DNA of 64,000 nucleotides from Listeria ivanovii subsp. londoniensis (GTDB taxonomy: Bacteria > Bacillota > Bacilli > Lactobacillales > Listeriaceae). The notes beneath the pieces are model-generated. The model worked only from the letters and a program-made list of their open reading frames with translations, was not told where the DNA came from and searched no databases. Positions 33,733 through 42,748 of the stretch are shown piece after piece (position 1 is the first letter of the stretch; each line of letters opens with the position of its first letter). A program made the position numbers and the translations under genes. The stretch lies in the NCBI RefSeq assembly GCF_000763495.1, contig NZ_CP009576.1, positions 2,428,001-2,492,000 on the forward strand. Reading direction: 5' to 3'.

Positions 33733-36700
33733 TTATTTATGCGTTTGTCTCCTTTTTCTTAGTAAGAAGAGTGCGAATGCACTAACAAGGAATCCCGTGA
33801 AAATAACTTCATATGGGAATTCATCTCCGGTAGAAGGCAGATTTACCGACTTTCCGTCTTTTACAGCAGGTTTTTCTGGGTTGGTTGGGTTGGTCGGTTT
33901 CGTTGGGTTTACTGGATTGACCTTGATTGGTTGTTTCGTTTTGTCATAAATAAACGTAACTTTTTGCGGTGTTTCTTTATATGCGCCAATCTTGTTGCTA
34001 GCATCTTTTACAAGTTCGTAGTTTTTAATTTCTTTGGCATCAATTTTATAATTTTCGCCAACTAGGCCTGTATGAATTTCTTGTTCTGCCAGTCTATTTC
34101 CTTTTGTATCAATAAATTCCACTGTGATAGAACCACTAACCACTTTTTTTGTATTGATTTTAGTTACTTGGGCTTTCGTTTGCTGGCCAAAATCGATTTT
34201 AAAGTCTACTGGAACAGTATCTAGTTCATAACCAATCGGTGCTTTTGTTTCGATTAATTGGTAATCTCCTGGTGCTAAATCCGTTAGTTCAAGTTTTCCG
34301 TCTCTATCTGTAGTTAGGTTTTCAGTAACATTATTATCCTCATCAACTAATTTAAATGTCGCATCAGCAAGAGGTTCCTTGGTTTGACCATCTGTTTTAG
34401 TTAAAATAACAGAACCTGTATTCATTGTATTTACTTTCGTTACTTGAATTGGTTCTTGTTGGTTAAATTCAATGGTGAATTCGACTGGCGTTGCATCTAG
34501 CTTATACCCTGTTGGTGCTTTTACTTCCACTAATTGATAATCGCCTGGTGCTAAATCATCTATTCTTAATTGACCATTTGCTTCTGTGACAACATTTGTT
34601 TTTAAGCTTGCACCTTGTTTTGTTTGTAATTCAAACGCAGCACCTTCTAAGTTACTTCTTGATTTGCTATCTAATTTAGTTAGAACAACGCTTCCTGCTT
34701 TCGCTACATTCTCTTTAGTTAATTGTACTGCAGCTTCTTGGTTAAATTCAATGGAAAATGTGAGCGGTGTTGCATCTAGTTCATAACCTGTTGGCGCTTT
34801 TGTTTCGACAAATTGATAATCGCCAGGTGCAAGATCTGCTACTTCGATTTTACCGTCCGTGTCGGATGTTAAGCCATCTTCTATCTTGGTACCATCTGCT
34901 GTTTGCAATTCGAATTCCGCTCCAGATAATTTTGCTTTAGTTGCGCTATCTTCTTTTGTTAAAACAACACTACCAGTTGCTTGAGCATTTTCGACTGTGT
35001 AGCTTGCGACTGCACCATCTGCTAAAACGGTTACTTCTTTCCCATTTTTGTATTCATCGCTAATTGTGTAACCAACTGGTGCCTCAGTTTCCACTAACTT
35101 ATATTTTCCGGATTGCAGTCCATCAAAGAGAACTTTTCCTTCTGAATTGGTTGTGCCTTCTTGCCCAGCCGTTTCGCCATCAAGCGTATACAGTTGGAAT
35201 TTAGCACCATCTAATTTTTTCGTATTATCTACTTGGTCTACTTTGGTAACTTCGAGTGAACCGACTGTTGCCATTCCACTGCCACTACCAATGGTAAATG
35301 CTGGTGCGACAGATCTGCTAGCTGATTTATAGACTGCTGGTAAAGCACCATAATCATTGGCTGCAGCAGTCGCTTTATTGGTAATAATTCCTGACATCAA
35401 ACTAACGGTGCTATAAGTTACTTTGATTGGAGCTGTCGCTATATAGTCCTTAAATTGAAGCGTAAAATTGTTATCTGTATACGTAATATCGTAATATTTA
35501 GAATCAATTGTCTCGCCAGTCGTACTATTAACTACTTTAAAACTACTTTTTACAACTTGGGCGCCTGTAGCTCCAGTTGTTAGTGTATCTAAAATAGTCG
35601 GATTTTCTACAGGGCGGTTGGGAGCAATATTTGCTAGCTCTACTGTCCAGTTAACTTTATTATCATAAGCTGGGTCAATACTACCTGTTTTTGAAATTGC
35701 ACTATACACATGACTTGCATATGCTTGATAAGTGTAGCTTTTTTCACCTACCCCATTATCAGATACCTTGGCTATATTCGTTACATATTTATAAAAATAC
35801 CAATTATCATCCGGTTTTGTACTATATTTAATAAAGACACGTGATGTCCCCATATTAGCAAATTCTAAATGTAGTTTTTGACTAGTTGTCTCCACTTTAG
35901 TTGGATAATTGTCATCACCAGAAGCAGCTAATGTCCCAGTGGAATTTAAAGGAACATATAAATTTAATAGTTCTGTTGATGAGGCGACATTTCGGTACTT
36001 TAACGAACCTTCGACATAAGATAATCCAGTTGGAATATCATCATCAAAAATTAAATTCTCATAGTCTTTGGACATCGCATTGACAGAAACAATCCAATCG
36101 ATATTTCCTGTTGTTGAATTATAAGAACCGTATTTGCCGCCATTTGTCATAATGCTTGCGTTTGGTGTCATCGAAGCACTTACTTCATCGACATATTTGA
36201 TTACGCCACCATCATAGTACGAAATGGATGCTTTGTTATCAATTGTTTTTGTTACATCATTTAAATCGATATTGGTTACCATATCTACTACAATTCTTTT
36301 ATTGGTTACTTTATAATCTCCAATAAGCTGAATGTAAAAACCTTTTGGTGTTATATCTTTATTAATTGTATAATCTACACCTTCCGTTAGTAAAACGCGA
36401 TTTGTATTGTCTGTATAGGCATAAACATCATAACTAGCTAAACTTTTTACCCCCGTAGAAAATTCATCTGTAATATTAAGATTAGTCATAGTGATTCTAT
36501 CTGCATTCGCTGTAATTTTCCATGTCATCGTGTTATTAAAGTAATCGATGCTCCCTGCTTCTTTTTTCAGTAAATCAGGTTGAATCGCAATGGTTGCATC
36601 AGCAGACACACCATTTTCATCTGTAATTTCATTTTTAATATCACGATCACTAAAATCTGTTATTTTAGTAGAATAGGTAATTTGATACGCATTAGTACTT

Positions 36701-38319
36701 GTATCTTTATACGTTAAATCAAAGTTCCCATTGGCTGATATGGCGGATGTCTCCCAGTCACCTGACGCATCTGTTGTTCCAATAATCGGTGCTCCTGTGG
36801 TTGCATTAAATGTTACAGGGGTTATTTTAAGAGAGTCAGCCACATATTCCACATCATTATCTGCTAAAACATCCGTAAGAACCGTAGACGGAGATAATTC
36901 ATCTTGATCATAGTTGAAATTAATAGTCCAGTCAATACTTTGAGTAGAGCCATTATAAGTCGCTTTTTTCTCTATATGCTTGTAGTTGGTCATCGTCAAG
37001 TAAACATAGGCTGAATTACTAGATAAAATGCCAGAATCTCCCATTGTTTGTGCTTGAGTGGAGACATAGGATAAGGATGTGCTTGGTTGGTTAATTGTCC
37101 GGTCATACATTACTTGATAACCTTTTCCAGCAAGTCCACCATTCAGCGTGACAGTCAACCCAGTTGTCGCATAAGTTAACGTATAATCTATTCCTTCAGT
37201 TAGCTCTTTTTTTGTTCCAATAAAAGTTCCTCCAGCACTAACATCGCTAGAATATACTTTTATACTAGATTGATCAATTGTTGTTGTACCGCCAGATGTG
37301 TAATCTGACAATTTCAGTTCCCCTTTTGCATCTGTTTCTTTTGTTAAGTTGAATTTCGCATCAACACTGACTTTATTAGGATTAACTACTCCAGGACTTG
37401 CTTTTACACTTACTGTTGTCGGATAAGTAACTACTGGTACTACCTCAATTTGGTAAACAGTATCTTTTCCTGCCGTTTTAAAGACAACATCTTGCACTGT
37501 TTCTTCGGATGCAGTAAATACTTTAAAGGCTGTGCTGATACTAATATCATAATCGCCTTCTTGAACACCATCTTTTAAAAAAGTAATAGTTAATTCGCGT
37601 GTAGTTACATTTAAAGTCCATTCTGCTTCTGTGGAAGGTAAGAAATCTCCACTTAGGTTTTTATTGCCAAAGTTAAAAGCATCTGGTAAAACAGTGGTAT
37701 ATGTATCCCCTGCTTTATAATTTTTTCCAGTAAATCCAAAATTCATATCTAAAACAACACCACTACCATTTTGGATTCGGTCAGAAGTTTTAATTTCCGT
37801 TCCAGTTCCATCTTTTAGAACTACTTCTTTAAAAATATTATCTGTAATCGCCGCTTTTAAATTATTGCTAGTAACTGATTTTTTGTCAGGTGCTGTTGAT
37901 TGTTCTTCTTTTGTTGTCTGCTCTTCATTCGTTGCAGTGGCTTCTTTAGCGGAAACAGATGTCACCACTTGTTCTCTATCAGTCAGAGTTACATTATACT
38001 CTTTTTCATCTAAAGTATAACCTGGTGCTGCGGTTTTTTCCTTCACAATATACTCCCCAGCTGAAAGAGACTCTTCTGTACCAACCCCGTTTCCCTGTAT
38101 AGAAAGTGTTTTGGTTTCCCCTGTTGTTTTATTTTTAATTTCAAAAATAGAACCATTCACTTTTTCATTCGTCTCTTTATCTTCTTTAGTCACTTTCAGA
38201 CTCGCTTGTGTTGATTCATCTTCCGTCATCGTTGCTAGAACTGGTGAAACATTTTGGAACACAAGTAGCCCGATAACTGCTGCAATAAGTATTTTTTTCC
38301 ATTGAGTGATTTTTCTCAC
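33733..38319 (-). CDS. LPXTG surface protein, four SpaA-type repeats
   Basis: 1528 residues from a GTG start at 38319 (AAGGAGGG upstream). It has the same architecture as the neighbour: signal peptide (1-30), one N-terminal SpaA module, a ~880-residue adhesin-like region, then only four SpaA modules (about 1020-1390), a MucBP-like module and LPSTG at about 1494 with a hydrophobic anchor and RKRRQTHK. The part before the repeats is about 1019 residues against 1014 in the paralogue, so the size difference is almost exactly five 93-residue modules. Clearly a tandem gene duplication; EGD-e lmo2179 position. Confidence 0.9.
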   Translation of the reverse strand: MRKITQWKKILIAAVIGLLVFQNVSPVLATMTEDESTQASLKVTKEDKETNEKVNGSIFEIKNKTTGETKTLSIQGNGVGTEESLSAGEYIVKEKTAAPGYTLDEKEYNVTLTDREQVVTSVSAKEATATNEEQTTKEEQSTAPDKKSVTSNNLKAAITDNIFKEVVLKDGTGTEIKTSDRIQNGSGVVLDMNFGFTGKNYKAGDTYTTVLPDAFNFGNKNLSGDFLPSTEAEWTLNVTTRELTITFLKDGVQEGDYDISISTAFKVFTASEETVQDVVFKTAGKDTVYQIEVVPVVTYPTTVSVKASPGVVNPNKVSVDAKFNLTKETDAKGELKLSDYTSGGTTTIDQSSIKVYSSDVSAGGTFIGTKKELTEGIDYTLTYATTGLTVTLNGGLAGKGYQVMYDRTINQPSTSLSYVSTQAQTMGDSGILSSNSAYVYLTMTNYKHIEKKATYNGSTQSIDWTINFNYDQDELSPSTVLTDVLADNDVEYVADSLKITPVTFNATTGAPIIGTTDASGDWETSAISANGNFDLTYKDTSTNAYQITYSTKITDFSDRDIKNEITDENGVSADATIAIQPDLLKKEAGSIDYFNNTMTWKITANADRITMTNLNITDEFSTGVKSLASYDVYAYTDNTNRVLLTEGVDYTINKDITPKGFYIQLIGDYKVTNKRIVVDMVTNIDLNDVTKTIDNKASISYYDGGVIKYVDEVSASMTPNASIMTNGGKYGSYNSTTGNIDWIVSVNAMSKDYENLIFDDDIPTGLSYVEGSLKYRNVASSTELLNLYVPLNSTGTLAASGDDNYPTKVETTSQKLHLEFANMGTSRVFIKYSTKPDDNWYFYKYVTNIAKVSDNGVGEKSYTYQAYASHVYSAISKTGSIDPAYDNKVNWTVELANIAPNRPVENPTILDTLTTGATGAQVVKSSFKVVNSTTGETIDSKYYDITYTDNNFTLQFKDYIATAPIKVTYSTVSLMSGIITNKATAAANDYGALPAVYKSASRSVAPAFTIGSGSGMATVGSLEVTKVDQVDNTKKLDGAKFQLYTLDGETAGQEGTTNSEGKVLFDGLQSGKYKLVETEAPVGYTISDEYKNGKEVTVLADGAVASYTVENAQATGSVVLTKEDSATKAKLSGAEFELQTADGTKIEDGLTSDTDGKIEVADLAPGDYQFVETKAPTGYELDATPLTFSIEFNQEAAVQLTKENVAKAGSVVLTKLDSKSRSNLEGAAFELQTKQGASLKTNVVTEANGQLRIDDLAPGDYQLVEVKAPTGYKLDATPVEFTIEFNQQEPIQVTKVNTMNTGSVILTKTDGQTKEPLADATFKLVDEDNNVTENLTTDRDGKLELTDLAPGDYQLIETKAPIGYELDTVPVDFKIDFGQQTKAQVTKINTKKVVSGSITVEFIDTKGNRLAEQEIHTGLVGENYKIDAKEIKNYELVKDASNKIGAYKETPQKVTFIYDKTKQPIKVNPVNPTKPTNPTNPEKPAVKDGKSVNLPSTGDEFPYEVIFTGFLVSAFALFLLRKRRQTHK
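34150..35262 (-). repeat. Four tandem ~279-bp repeats encoding SpaA modules
   Basis: Same unit as at 27640-30150, with more divergence between units. The modules keep LTKxD and E-T-K-A-P-x-G-Y signatures. Confidence 0.85.
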
Positions 38320-38368
38320 TGTGCTTTTCCCTCCTTAAATACGAGTTTTTTCGCATATGACATACTGA

Positions 38369-38374
38369 ATTATA
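38369..38374 (-). promoter_or_regulatory. -10 element of the four-repeat surface protein gene
   Basis: Perfect TATAAT about 50 nt ahead of the GTG start; no clear -35, which is compatible with an activator-dependent promoter. Confidence 0.5.
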
Positions 38375-38426
38375 TCAAGCTACAAATAAGCGAAATGTTC
38401 TCAAAGAACCAAAAAATCGCTATTTG

Positions 38427-38442
38427 TGACATTTTAGTGAAC
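38427..38442. promoter_or_regulatory. TGAC-N6-GTGAAC motif, copy 2
   Basis: TGACATTTTAGTGAAC, 108 bp upstream of the four-repeat gene start, the same distance as copy 1 from its gene. Confidence 0.45.
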
Positions 38443-38649
38443 AAATAAATTATCATATTAGGAACAAAAGTCTACTCAAAAGAAAGATTTAATTTCTAAA
38501 CTAACGCAAAACTCTTTATACACCAACATTTTAAGCCGTTTTTTTATCAACCTATTAAAATCGCTATAGGTTGATTAACTACTTTTCACTTCCACAGGAT
38601 AAATTTTTTTGTTTATTGTGGTGAAAAATGCCGGAAAACGCGCTTTTAT

Positions 38650-38665
38650 TGACTTTTTAGTGAAC
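38650..38665. promoter_or_regulatory. TGAC-N6-GTGAAC motif, copy 3
   Basis: TGACTTTTTAGTGAAC, 223 bp further upstream than copy 2. It has no counterpart in the gap upstream of the other paralogue. Confidence 0.4.
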
Positions 38666-38724
38666 AAAGATAACCTTATAAGGACAATATCCTTAATTTT
38701 TTATGCGTTTTTAAACCATATTAA

Positions 38725-38757
38725 TAAAAAAACCAAAGATGCTGATTATCTTTGGTC
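38725..38757 (-). terminator. Terminator of the Gp157-like gene
   Basis: ACCAAAGAT...ATCTTTGGT stem followed by seven T residues on the minus strand. Confidence 0.85.
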
Positions 38758-38764
38758 AATCCAT

Positions 38765-39241
38765 TTACCTTATTCGAAGTGATTCACTTTCTACCAATAT
38801 TGCCCCCTCAACTTTATTTCCTGACTTGAGTAATTCAGCAATTCGCTTTTTATCGATCTTTGGTTCTTGTAATAAAAAGTACGGCTTAAGCAAAGTTTTA
38901 TCCGTTATTTCTACCCTAGCTGGATTTCTCTGAATTTGAATAGTAAAGAGAGCACTATTAATTTTCTTGATTTCTAGTCTTTCCATCTCCAATTGCAAAT
39001 ATTCTTTTAGCTTCCAAGCATTATTTTCTAAAGCTTGTTTACGCTTTAGTAATCGTTTGCTTTCTATTCCAGCCATTTCAGCATCTGCCATTAATGACTT
39101 AACTATTTTAGCAACATTCTCCGCTTTATCATGAAAACCGTCTGTAATCGCATCTAGTGTATCTTCTAGTGCCTCAGTTCTATTTTCTTCTAAAAGTTCT
39201 TGCACACGCAAATAATTATCAGTTAGCTCATATAATTTCAT
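38765..39241 (-). CDS. Siphovirus Gp157-like protein
   Basis: 158 residues from the ATG at 39241 (AAAGGATGAG upstream); longer in-frame starts run into the srtB terminator. MKLYELTDNYLRVQELLEE, then DTLDAITDGFHDKAENVAKIVKSLMADAEMAGIESKRLLKRKQALENNAWKLKEYL and a short C-terminal domain (RVEITDKTLLKPYFLLQEPKIDKKRIAELLKSG), the full layout of phage Gp157 (PF05565-type). The long charged helices predict a coiled coil. In phages it is linked to host-phage resistance and replication modules. Here it is alone, with its own terminator, between surface-protein and sortase genes. Confidence 0.82.
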   Translation of the reverse strand: MKLYELTDNYLRVQELLEENRTEALEDTLDAITDGFHDKAENVAKIVKSLMADAEMAGIESKRLLKRKQALENNAWKLKEYLQLEMERLEIKKINSALFTIQIQRNPARVEITDKTLLKPYFLLQEPKIDKKRIAELLKSGNKVEGAILVESESLRIR

Positions 39242-39261
39242 CCAACTCATCCTTTCCAAAA

Positions 39262-39303
39262 AGAAAAAAAGCCCCAAAGAAGCTGTCCTTCCTTTGGCGC
39301 TTC
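39262..39303 (-). terminator. Terminator of the heme / sortase B operon
   Basis: AAGCGCCAAAG and CTTTGGGGCTT stem with a seven-T run on the minus strand directly after srtB. Confidence 0.85.
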
Positions 39304-39304
39304 C

Positions 39305-40045
39305 TCAGCTTGCTACTAATTTCCCTTGAATAACCATGCGTCCTTTTTCATAATCTTTCTCTGTATCACAAGTAGAAAGTGTAATAATTCGATCAGCTCC
39401 AGTTACTTCAACATTGGATTGATAGATTGATTGTTGTTTCACTTTTTGTAAATATTTTTCAAAATCCAGTTTATTTGGAAATTCTGTTTCTATATAGTAG
39501 AAGTCTGTTGTCGTTTCATAGACAGCAAAAATTTCTACCTGATAATTTTGGAGGGCGGATTCATAAGAGAAAGTAGGATGTTCTGCTAAAAATTTTTCAT
39601 TTAAATACTTTCTTAAATCAGCAAACATGGAACCGTCTTTCATGTTATGCCCGTATATTATTGTATTTTTATCTAAGAATTCGTTTGTATTCCGATAATC
39701 TTTAAAAATACTACCTGCCCTCGCTTGCTCATTCTTATAATTACGGTGTAAATAATAGTCATTATCTGTACTTTGTAAAATAGGGTAATCTATTTCTGTA
39801 TCATCCAAAGTTAACCAACCAGTCATATCTTTATTAAGCTGCTGCAAGGACTTGAGTTCATCTCTCACTTCTCCAGTTATATTTGTGGTCGTTACTTGTT
39901 CTGTATACACAGCTTTTGCATCATCTAATATGGAACGATTATGCTTGTTTTCATATAGTTCATATCCAATTTTCCACCCTGAAAAAAGAAAAACAGCTAA
40001 AACAATCCACGTAACACTTTTCCCTAAAAACGATTTTATTTTCAT
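39305..40045 (-). CDS. srtB: Sortase B
   Basis: 246 residues from the ATG at 40045 (GAAAGGA upstream). An N-terminal membrane anchor (about 9-28) is followed by the sortase barrel with the catalytic H of IIYGHNMKDGSMF, C of TLSTCDTEK and R of GRMVIQGKL. The TLSTC motif and the long helix before the Cys are typical of class B. Sortase B anchors NEAT-type heme proteins through NxxTN-like signals; both substrates (Hbp2, Hbp1) are encoded upstream in the same locus. It begins 4 bp after the ABC ATPase gene. Confidence 0.93.
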   Translation of the reverse strand: MKIKSFLGKSVTWIVLAVFLFSGWKIGYELYENKHNRSILDDAKAVYTEQVTTTNITGEVRDELKSLQQLNKDMTGWLTLDDTEIDYPILQSTDNDYYLHRNYKNEQARAGSIFKDYRNTNEFLDKNTIIYGHNMKDGSMFADLRKYLNEKFLAEHPTFSYESALQNYQVEIFAVYETTTDFYYIETEFPNKLDFEKYLQKVKQQSIYQSNVEVTGADRIITLSTCDTEKDYEKGRMVIQGKLVAS

Positions 40046-40049
40046 GTTA

Positions 40050-40829
40050 TCAAAATTCCTTTCGCCTTTTTGGGACAATGTACATACCTTTATTCGCATC
40101 TTCTAAAATATCGGCATGAACTCCGTATGTTTCAGCAATTAGCTCTGCTGTTAAAAGTTCTTTAGGGTCTCCTTTTGCAACTACCGCACCGTCTTTCATC
40201 ACAATCAATTGGTCGCTATACGCTAGCGCTTGATTTAAATCATGTAAAATCATCACAATCGTTAAATTCTCGTCCTTGTTTAACCTTTTTATCAACTCTA
40301 AGATTTCAAGTTGGTAGTACATATCAAGAAATGTGGTAGGTTCATCTAACAGCAAAATGGGCGTTTCCTGAACTAAGGCAGTAGCAACAAAAACCCGTTG
40401 TCGCTCTCCACCTGAAAGACTTTCCACCATTTTATCTGCTTTTTCAACTAGTTCTGTTTGGATTAATGCCGATTCGACAGCCAAATCATCTTCTTTAGTT
40501 TTAGTCATTCGCCAATTTTTGTAGGGAAGCCTCCCAAAATAAAGCAACTCCTTTACTGTCAACTCACTTGGCAAAATATTATTTTGATGTACAACCGCCA
40601 CATTTTGAGCAAATTTTTTGGCTTTCCAGTCAAAAATTGATTTTCTTTTTAATAAAACTTCTCCTGTATCAGGTTCAAGTAGTCGAGCAAGTATTTCTAA
40701 CAAGGTTGACTTCCCACTACCATTTGGTCCAACAATGGTGTTAATTTTATTTTTTTGGATAGTAAATGAGATATTTTTTAGAATAGGTTCTGCATAATTA
40801 TAGCTAAAACTAACGTCCTTTACTTCCAT
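40050..40829 (-). CDS. Heme/siderophore ABC transporter ATP-binding protein
   Basis: 259 residues from the ATG at 40829 (AAAGGGTG upstream). Walker A is GPNGSGKS, the signature is ESLSGGERQR, Walker B is PILLLDEPTTFLD, and the switch His is in ILHDLNQ. This is the FecE/FhuC-type of iron-complex importers. It starts 20 bp inside the end of the permease gene, so the two are translationally coupled. Its location between the permease and srtB supports heme import. Confidence 0.9.
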   Translation of the reverse strand: MEVKDVSFSYNYAEPILKNISFTIQKNKINTIVGPNGSGKSTLLEILARLLEPDTGEVLLKRKSIFDWKAKKFAQNVAVVHQNNILPSELTVKELLYFGRLPYKNWRMTKTKEDDLAVESALIQTELVEKADKMVESLSGGERQRVFVATALVQETPILLLDEPTTFLDMYYQLEILELIKRLNKDENLTIVMILHDLNQALAYSDQLIVMKDGAVVAKGDPKELLTAELIAETYGVHADILEDANKGMYIVPKRRKEF

Positions 40830-41799
40830 AAAAATCACCCTTTCGCATTAAAAAGATTAAGAATGGACCACCAATAATAAGCATCATCACGGAAGCCGGA
40901 ATTTCCATCTGCTCAAATAATGTTCTGCCAATCGTATCTGCTACTAAGAGTAAAAGTGCCCCAAATAAAATCGAAAACGGAACCAATATTTGATAATTCC
41001 CTCCTACCAGTTTTCTAGCAATATGCGGTACGAGTAAACCCACAAAGGCAATAACACCTACGACGGCCGTTGTAATAGAAGCAAGTAGCACCGCAATTAG
41101 AGCTAACCAGATTCTCGTTCGGTTTACTGGGACCCCAAAACCACGAGCCATTTTGTTTTCAAGCGCTAATACATTACACCATTTAGCAAACATCCATGCA
41201 CAAATCAGACCAATGGCAACATAGATAAATAAGGTTTCTACATCCGACCATTTCTTCATCGCCAAACTTGCTGCATTACTAGCTGTTTGACTAGAAATAA
41301 GCGCTACCTGAGAGGAAAGTGCATCACTCAGTCCTGTAAATACTGCATTAATCGCAATACCAATAATAATAAAACGAAGCGGATTAAAGTCAGAACGATA
41401 ACTAAAGAAAAATACTAAAAAACAAGCAAGTGCTCCACCAACAAAGGAAAAAAGTGGTAGCCAAAAATATAATTCCGGTAAAAACAACAGTATGACAAAG
41501 CTAAAAAACTTCGCCCCAGCGGAAATACCAATTACCCCTGCATCAGCAAGTGGATTGCGCATCACAGCCTGAAGTAATAATCCAGACACAGATAAAGCAG
41601 CACCAGCCAGTAAAGCAAGCATAATTCGAGGAAATCGCAAATCAATAATGATATCCACCGTCTCATTTTCACCATCAAAAAGCCCTCTGATGAATTCTGG
41701 AATCGATACAGACAAACTCCCTGCTTGTATCGCCCATATAAATGTCCCGATTAGTAATACTGCAACTATCCCAAAATAACTTTTTTGTTTAATTGTCAT
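40810..41799 (-). CDS. Heme/siderophore ABC transporter permease (FecCD family)
   Basis: 329 residues from the ATG at 41799. About nine to ten hydrophobic helices; GLLLQAVMRNPLADAGVIGISAGAKFF and FVGLLVPHIARKLVGGNYQ are the FecCD-family signatures, the latter being the ATPase-docking loop. The start lies 11 bp within the binding-protein gene. It is a homodimeric permease, as usual for single-gene FecCD systems (IsdF-like). Confidence 0.9.
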   Translation of the reverse strand: MTIKQKSYFGIVAVLLIGTFIWAIQAGSLSVSIPEFIRGLFDGENETVDIIIDLRFPRIMLALLAGAALSVSGLLLQAVMRNPLADAGVIGISAGAKFFSFVILLFLPELYFWLPLFSFVGGALACFLVFFFSYRSDFNPLRFIIIGIAINAVFTGLSDALSSQVALISSQTASNAASLAMKKWSDVETLFIYVAIGLICAWMFAKWCNVLALENKMARGFGVPVNRTRIWLALIAVLLASITTAVVGVIAFVGLLVPHIARKLVGGNYQILVPFSILFGALLLLVADTIGRTLFEQMEIPASVMMLIIGGPFLIFLMRKGDFYGSKGR

Positions 41800-42661
41800 A
41801 AAGCATCTTTTCCATTTCTTGAAGTGCAGCTGGCGCATTTAAACTAGCTGTCATTCCAAATAAATTTCCATCCAAGTCATAGACACGATTATTTTTCACC
41901 GCATCGAAATGTTTCCAAATATCATTGGTTTTAAACTCTTCATTAAACATTTTTACGACCTCAGCTGGCATTCCATGAGCTGCACGCAAAATAATATCTG
42001 GGTTAGCATTCTGTAAATATTCCGTGTTGGAAGCCAAATACTCCACTTTTTGATTTGTTATAATATTTTCCCCCCCAGCAATTTTCACTAAATCACCTAT
42101 GTAAGCATGTTCTGTCACAACCAAGTAACTGCCAGGTACTCCCATTAATATTAAGACAGAGGGGTGTTCTTTTTTAGAAACACTTTTTTTCACTTGATTT
42201 ACTTTAGTTGATAAATCTTCATTTAATTTTTCCGCATCTTTGTCTCGGTCGAATTTTTTTCCAAGTTTACGAATCTCCGTTTGCATCGAGTCTATACTAG
42301 TAAAATCCAAAAACTCCGCCTGCAAATTAGCTCCTACAAACCCTGATTTTAAATCGGCTTCGAGTGTTTTTGTAGAAAGAACAACATCTGGCTTCAACAT
42401 ACGAATAATTTCTAAATCCGGTCCCATTGGCGACCCAGTTTCCTCCACTTTTGCATATCGTGCTGGTAAATTTTTAGAACTTGTTGGTATACCAACAAGC
42501 GGCAAATCAAGTTTATCCATAATTTCCGTTATTGCCACCGTAGTAGCGACAATTTTGGGTGTTTGCTCTGTTGTTTCCGATTGGTTGTCAGCTGCTTCTT
42601 CCTTGCCACAAGCTACTAGCAAAAGCAGTAACACCATACATAAAACCATCATTTTTTTCAT
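41789..42661 (-). CDS. Heme-binding lipoprotein (IsdE-like) of the ABC importer
   Basis: 290 residues. LLLLLVACGKEE is a lipobox with Cys about 18, so the protein is anchored to the outer face of the membrane. The rest is a periplasmic-binding-protein class III fold (PKIVATTVAITEIMDKLDLPLVGIP..., LKPDVVLST, NPDIILRAAHGMP). The family binds heme or siderophores; IsdE-like heme transfer from the NEAT proteins encoded upstream is the natural reading. The intergenic hairpin at 42692-42741 separates it from hbp2. Confidence 0.9.
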   Translation of the reverse strand: MKKMMVLCMVLLLLLVACGKEEAADNQSETTEQTPKIVATTVAITEIMDKLDLPLVGIPTSSKNLPARYAKVEETGSPMGPDLEIIRMLKPDVVLSTKTLEADLKSGFVGANLQAEFLDFTSIDSMQTEIRKLGKKFDRDKDAEKLNEDLSTKVNQVKKSVSKKEHPSVLILMGVPGSYLVVTEHAYIGDLVKIAGGENIITNQKVEYLASNTEYLQNANPDIILRAAHGMPAEVVKMFNEEFKTNDIWKHFDAVKNNRVYDLDGNLFGMTASLNAPAALQEMEKMLYDN

Positions 42662-42691
42662 GATTATTTCCCCCAGTTATAAAATAAAATC

Positions 42692-42741
42692 GGTAAAGCG
42701 AGCCAAGTAAAGGAAAAACCTCCACCTAACTCGCTCTTACC
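42692..42741 (-). terminator. Intercistronic hairpin between hbp2 and the importer genes
   Basis: On the minus strand GGTAAGAGCGAG... pairs with ...CTCGCTTTACC over about 20 imperfect base pairs with a T5 loop, followed by a U-rich but mixed run (GATTTTATTTTA). It is likely a partial terminator or a processing/stabilising element. Confidence 0.6.
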
Positions 42742-42748
42742 AGTTTTA

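Larger units (their letters stand above)
38320..38764. other. Intergenic region upstream of the four-repeat gene
   Basis: 445 bp. It contains the -10 element at 38369-38374, two TGAC-N6-GTGAAC motifs (38427-38442 and 38650-38665) and the terminator of the Gp157-like gene at 38725-38757. No ORF. Confidence 0.6.

Noticed and set aside
38650-38690. Sigma-A promoter starting at TTGACT near 38649 on the plus strand
   Set aside because: The -10 at the right spacing is poor (TAACCT), nothing is encoded to the right on that strand, and the segment is better explained as a repeated regulatory motif.
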